A DNA stretch of 64,000 nt from Clavelina lepadiformis (Eukaryota > Chordata > Ascidiacea > Aplousobranchia > Clavelinidae). The stretch is taken from assembly GCF_947623445.1 (NCBI RefSeq), contig NC_135244.1, forward strand, positions 8,370,001 to 8,434,000, read 5' to 3'. The notes beneath the pieces are model-generated. The model did not search any database. It was not told the origin of the DNA and worked only from the letters and a program-made list of their open reading frames with translations. Position numbers and translations under genes: made by a program. Numbering within the stretch: position 1 is the stretch's first letter; every line of letters starts with the position of its first letter. This document shows positions 61,226 to 64,000 of the stretch, one piece after another.

Positions 61226-62551
61226 ATGGAGTTTGCAATTTGGCTCAACAACTTTGAGCGTGACGAAACTATCTTCGGTTGCTATCGACGCTATGACGTA
61301 AGAAATTACGGAAGAGATCGCGAGCGTAGGCGAATTATACTAAGATATAACATAACGGCATTAGCAGGTTCATTTGAGCAAATTCGGAATTGCAACTTGT
61401 AAGTACAGGAATAAATAAAAACACTTTCATCTTTTTAGTTAATAAGCTAAATCTGACGACAAACACAACATTCATGCCCAGTCACTTTGTTTGTTGTTAT
61501 TTAACAAGTATTTCACCTTACACTCTTTTTCCGGTGCTACAAATTTCCAATTAATTTTTTCGATGGTCACATAATTTTGTAAACATTTGCGTTCAAACAC
61601 TAAATTGCACATTTTGACGCTCTTTCCTAATCAAATTGTTCTCTACGGTTCTTTCGTTTTGATTTGAGAATGATCACATAGATATGCTAATTATTGTAAC
61701 CAACCAACTGAAAAGTTTGTCATGAAGGATCTCATCGGGATTACAATGTCGGTTGGAGTCGCGTTACTTTGCTTAATTTACTTTTCAATCATTTTGTGTA
61801 CCTTGTTAGGTAACTACGTGAAGTTGCGGAATCATCAAAAACGTATGTTCCAGATACACATTTTTAAGCGTATTGAACTATTGACTCTATTTGTTAATAA
61901 ATAAGCATTTTGTTGTAGGCTGTAGTAGGCTATGTACAGCATACACATTCGGTAATAACAATTCTCAATATAAGAACTACAGAATATGTACAATTACATT
62001 ACGTACATTGTACGGTATATCACTTTCAAAAGGTCTATCCCTTGTGAGTCGAACATCGACGACTGTAAATTAATCCGCCATGAAGCAATAATATTTTCAA
62101 ACGACCATTCATTTCCGAAAATTGTTGTTTCGGAAACCCTGGGAAGGTATGAAATCCACAGCATTTACATTGTAAGAGCCACTTCGAAACTGGCTTGATT
62201 TTCATAAACACCTGACTTTTTGCTCAATCATCGAAGTCTTGGTTTACTATTATTATTAGATATCTTCCAACCGAATACTTCGATAAGCTCAAACTCACAA
62301 ATCCACCTAAATGTCCAACAGTACATCGGTATAACAGCCCACAACACCACTCACCAAATCCTTGCAAAAATTTAGTCTGTACTAGGCATACAATAACCAA
62401 ATCTGAGCTGCGTTATCCTGAAGTTGCAAGCGGAAACCTTCGAATAACTTTGGAAAGGTTGTTTTTCATTCACTTCAAGAAACGAAGTTATTGTAACGAA
62501 ATAAAAGTGCACAATAAACAACATGACAGTGTAAAACCTCCAACAAAGTAA
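61226..62551 (+). CDS. Proposed 3-exon gene, 192 aa, no known family
   Basis: Three exons fit together in phase: 61226-61398 (ATG start, donor GTAAGT), 62033-62146 (acceptor after CTTTCAAAAG, donor GTATGA) and 62260-62551 (acceptor TTATTAG, stop TAA). The last exon is open for 96 codons, unusual by chance in such AT-rich DNA, and all phases match (2 then 2). The protein starts MEFAIWLNNFERDE, has an Arg-rich segment (GRDRERRRIILRY) near 30-42 and a middle part with several Cys. Its basic C-terminal half includes the segments RYLPTEYFDKLKL, CPTVHRYNSPQHH and FFIHFKKRSYCNE. No signal peptide, membrane helix or known motif is seen. It lies head-to-head with the coiled-coil gene and tail-to-tail with the PGC-1 gene. 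An alternative model of this region is given under rejected items. Confidence 0.5.
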
Positions 62552-63372
62552 GCGCAACAGAAAACAAAATAAAATTTACGTCTAGCACCATAAAAACGAA
62601 ATATCGGACGTTTCATTTCAATAATCAAGGAGGTTTTCGACCTCATCCGTAGTTTCAGAGCCTGAAGCAGTTCAATTTTATCGCGTTAACAGAAAATCTG
62701 CCAACAATGAACAGATAAAAATAACAGCGGATAACTTAAACTACTGGCAACAAATATTAATGGATTAAAACCTTAAAAGCTGGATATCATCTACAAGGGA
62801 AAACATTTAAGAATGACGACCAGATAAGGGTAATAACAACTTAAATTGCGGTAACATTGTATTTATGGGGCTATATTTTGTCAATCACTAATTGTTGTGA
62901 TGGTAGCTATTAGTTTGGGTGGCAAGATCAGTCATATGAGAAATCTTACACGTAAAGCAAGATGGGCTTCTGAAACCCAAGACATTTGAACATATTCAAA
63001 TAAGATAGCTAGCGATTGGTGGCAGTAGAACGCTAAATCACAAAACGGTATATCACTGAAGTATGTTGTTGAAAAACCTTTGTTGTTTTACACTAATTAA
63101 AAAATGCCCCGTATTTTTAAGTAAATACAAGTTACAACAATGAGTTCCTGAACGATATATTGTCATGCTGTTCTACCGGGACAATGAAAGCAATTCCGAG
63201 TTCGAAACTAGCTACCATCACCACATGTACGAAACCCAACCAAACTCGGTTGAAAAAAGTTATACAAAAACGATCCTAACCGACTCCATATTGGAGTAGA
63301 AGAGGCAATTTGATAAGATCTTATTGTTTACTGCTGTTGCTTTGTCGTTGAATACAAAAAGTTTGCCAACCA
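62552..63372. other. Spacer between two converging genes
   Basis: It holds the 3' flanks of the 192-aa gene (+) and of the PPARGC1-like gene (-). Nothing else was recognised. No clear AATAAA stands close to either stop codon. Confidence 0.45.
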
Positions 63373-63968
63373 TTACCGCCGCATTGCTTGTTTCAATAAA
63401 GTATCGAAATCAAGATCATCGTTGTCGTTAGCGCCCTTGTCAATTTCGCATTCTTCGTCTACAAACAGAACATAGCGCATGAACACATAGGTGAGTTGGT
63501 AAGCACTAGCAGTCACATGAAAATAATTGCAAACAACCTTTGCAACAGCAGTTGTAAATCAGTTGCAATCAAATCATTCCAAATAGATATAAAACGCACC
63601 TAGGTCTGTGTATTCAACCTGACAGAACTGACGACGTCCACCAAAGCACAAAACGTATTGTGGTTGTACTTGGCCTTCGTTGCCATGTTCTATGGCAGCA
63701 AGCGTGTCACATTTGTAGCGAAACGTAATGAAGGCATAGCTATCTCTGTAAAAGTAATAAAATTTTAGTGTTCCAAATTTTGCTTTTGACCTGCCAGTTT
63801 TACATTTTCTTAGCAACACGACTTTGAAACTTACTTGTCTTTTCTAAAGTAAAGAGATATATCGTCTATTTGACCAAACTTTTGAAAACGTCGTTTTAGT
63901 TCGGTTTTTGTAGTGGTGGAGGTTATTCTGCCAACGTACATGACTCGTCGTTGCTCAATAGCGCGGCT
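63373..63968 (-). CDS. PGC-1 family coactivator, C-terminal exons (partial)
   Basis: Three exons on the minus strand (63968-63835, 63745-63600, 63458-63373) join in phase to the last 121 residues. They give the RRM of PPARGC1 proteins: RNP2 as RRVMYVGRI, then TKTELKRRFQKFGQIDDISL, the RNP1-like DSYAFITFRY, CDTLAAIEHG, and the family-specific CFGGRRQFCQVEYTDLD. The extreme C-terminus NDDLDFDTLLKQAMRR matches the LDFDSLLKEAQ..LRR ending of vertebrate PGC-1alpha/beta. These proteins couple nuclear receptors and NRF factors to transcription and RNA processing of mitochondrial genes. The activation domain, LXXLL motifs and RS region would lie in exons beyond the right edge, since 63969 onward is an acceptor and intron. 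One gene predating the vertebrate A/B/PPRC1 split is likely. Confidence 0.9.
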
Positions 63969-64000
63969 CTGTAAGAAATTAAAAATGCTGAGATTATTAT

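Noticed and set aside
61722..62073. Two-exon frame starting MKDLIGITMSVGV with a membrane helix, joined at 61842/61919
   Set aside because: It has a hydrophobic N-terminus and a possible GTATGT donor, but its second part ends early and overlaps, in another frame, the exon at 62033-62146 of the better supported 3-exon model.

Overview
The window is strongly AT-rich eukaryotic DNA. Its genes are split into many short exons with mostly short introns, and relics of cut-and-paste transposons lie between and inside them. The recognisable proteins are animal ones: a Golgi carbohydrate sulfotransferase, two TRPM-type cation channels, a THEG-repeat sperm protein and the C-terminus of a PGC-1 coactivator. 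With compact introns and tandem duplication, this suits an invertebrate chordate, most likely a tunicate (ascidian). That assignment is an inference; nothing in the sequence names the species. Exons were joined by hand from splice signals, reading phase and family similarity.

Layout. 1-6640 has no gene I can recognise. 6645-8935 is a dead mobile element with long imperfect inverted ends. It carries a broken gene of a widespread but uncharacterised Cys-rich protein family, and that gene is split by a 669-bp hAT-type element (7780-8448) with an exact 8-bp target duplication. 8936-14131 holds further repeats, including a clean hAT-type MITE at 13398-13676. 14132-21413 (+) is a 9-exon carbohydrate 6-O-sulfotransferase of 485 aa.

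24503-35469 and 37910-46835 (+) are two tandem TRPM-like channel genes (27 and 26 exons, 1077 and 1050 aa) with almost identical exon lengths. The second carries a nested pair of pogo/Tc1-type MITEs in its penultimate intron. 49678-52710 (+) is an 8-exon THEG-repeat gene (324 aa). 53520-54166 is a decayed non-LTR retrotransposon reverse transcriptase. 55440-60010 (-) is a 6-exon coiled-coil protein (1057 aa). 61226-62551 (+) is a proposed 3-exon gene (192 aa) with no recognised family. 63373-63968 (-) is the last three exons of a PPARGC1/PGC-1 homologue, whose RRM is intact and whose 5' part lies beyond the window.

The genes do not form an obvious pathway. The two TRPM genes are a tandem duplication, and the rest are probably neighbours by chance. 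The least described object is the inverted-repeat element at 6645-8935 with its broken gene. The best new gene models are the channel pair, with their in-frame-skippable linker exons, and the 192-aa gene.
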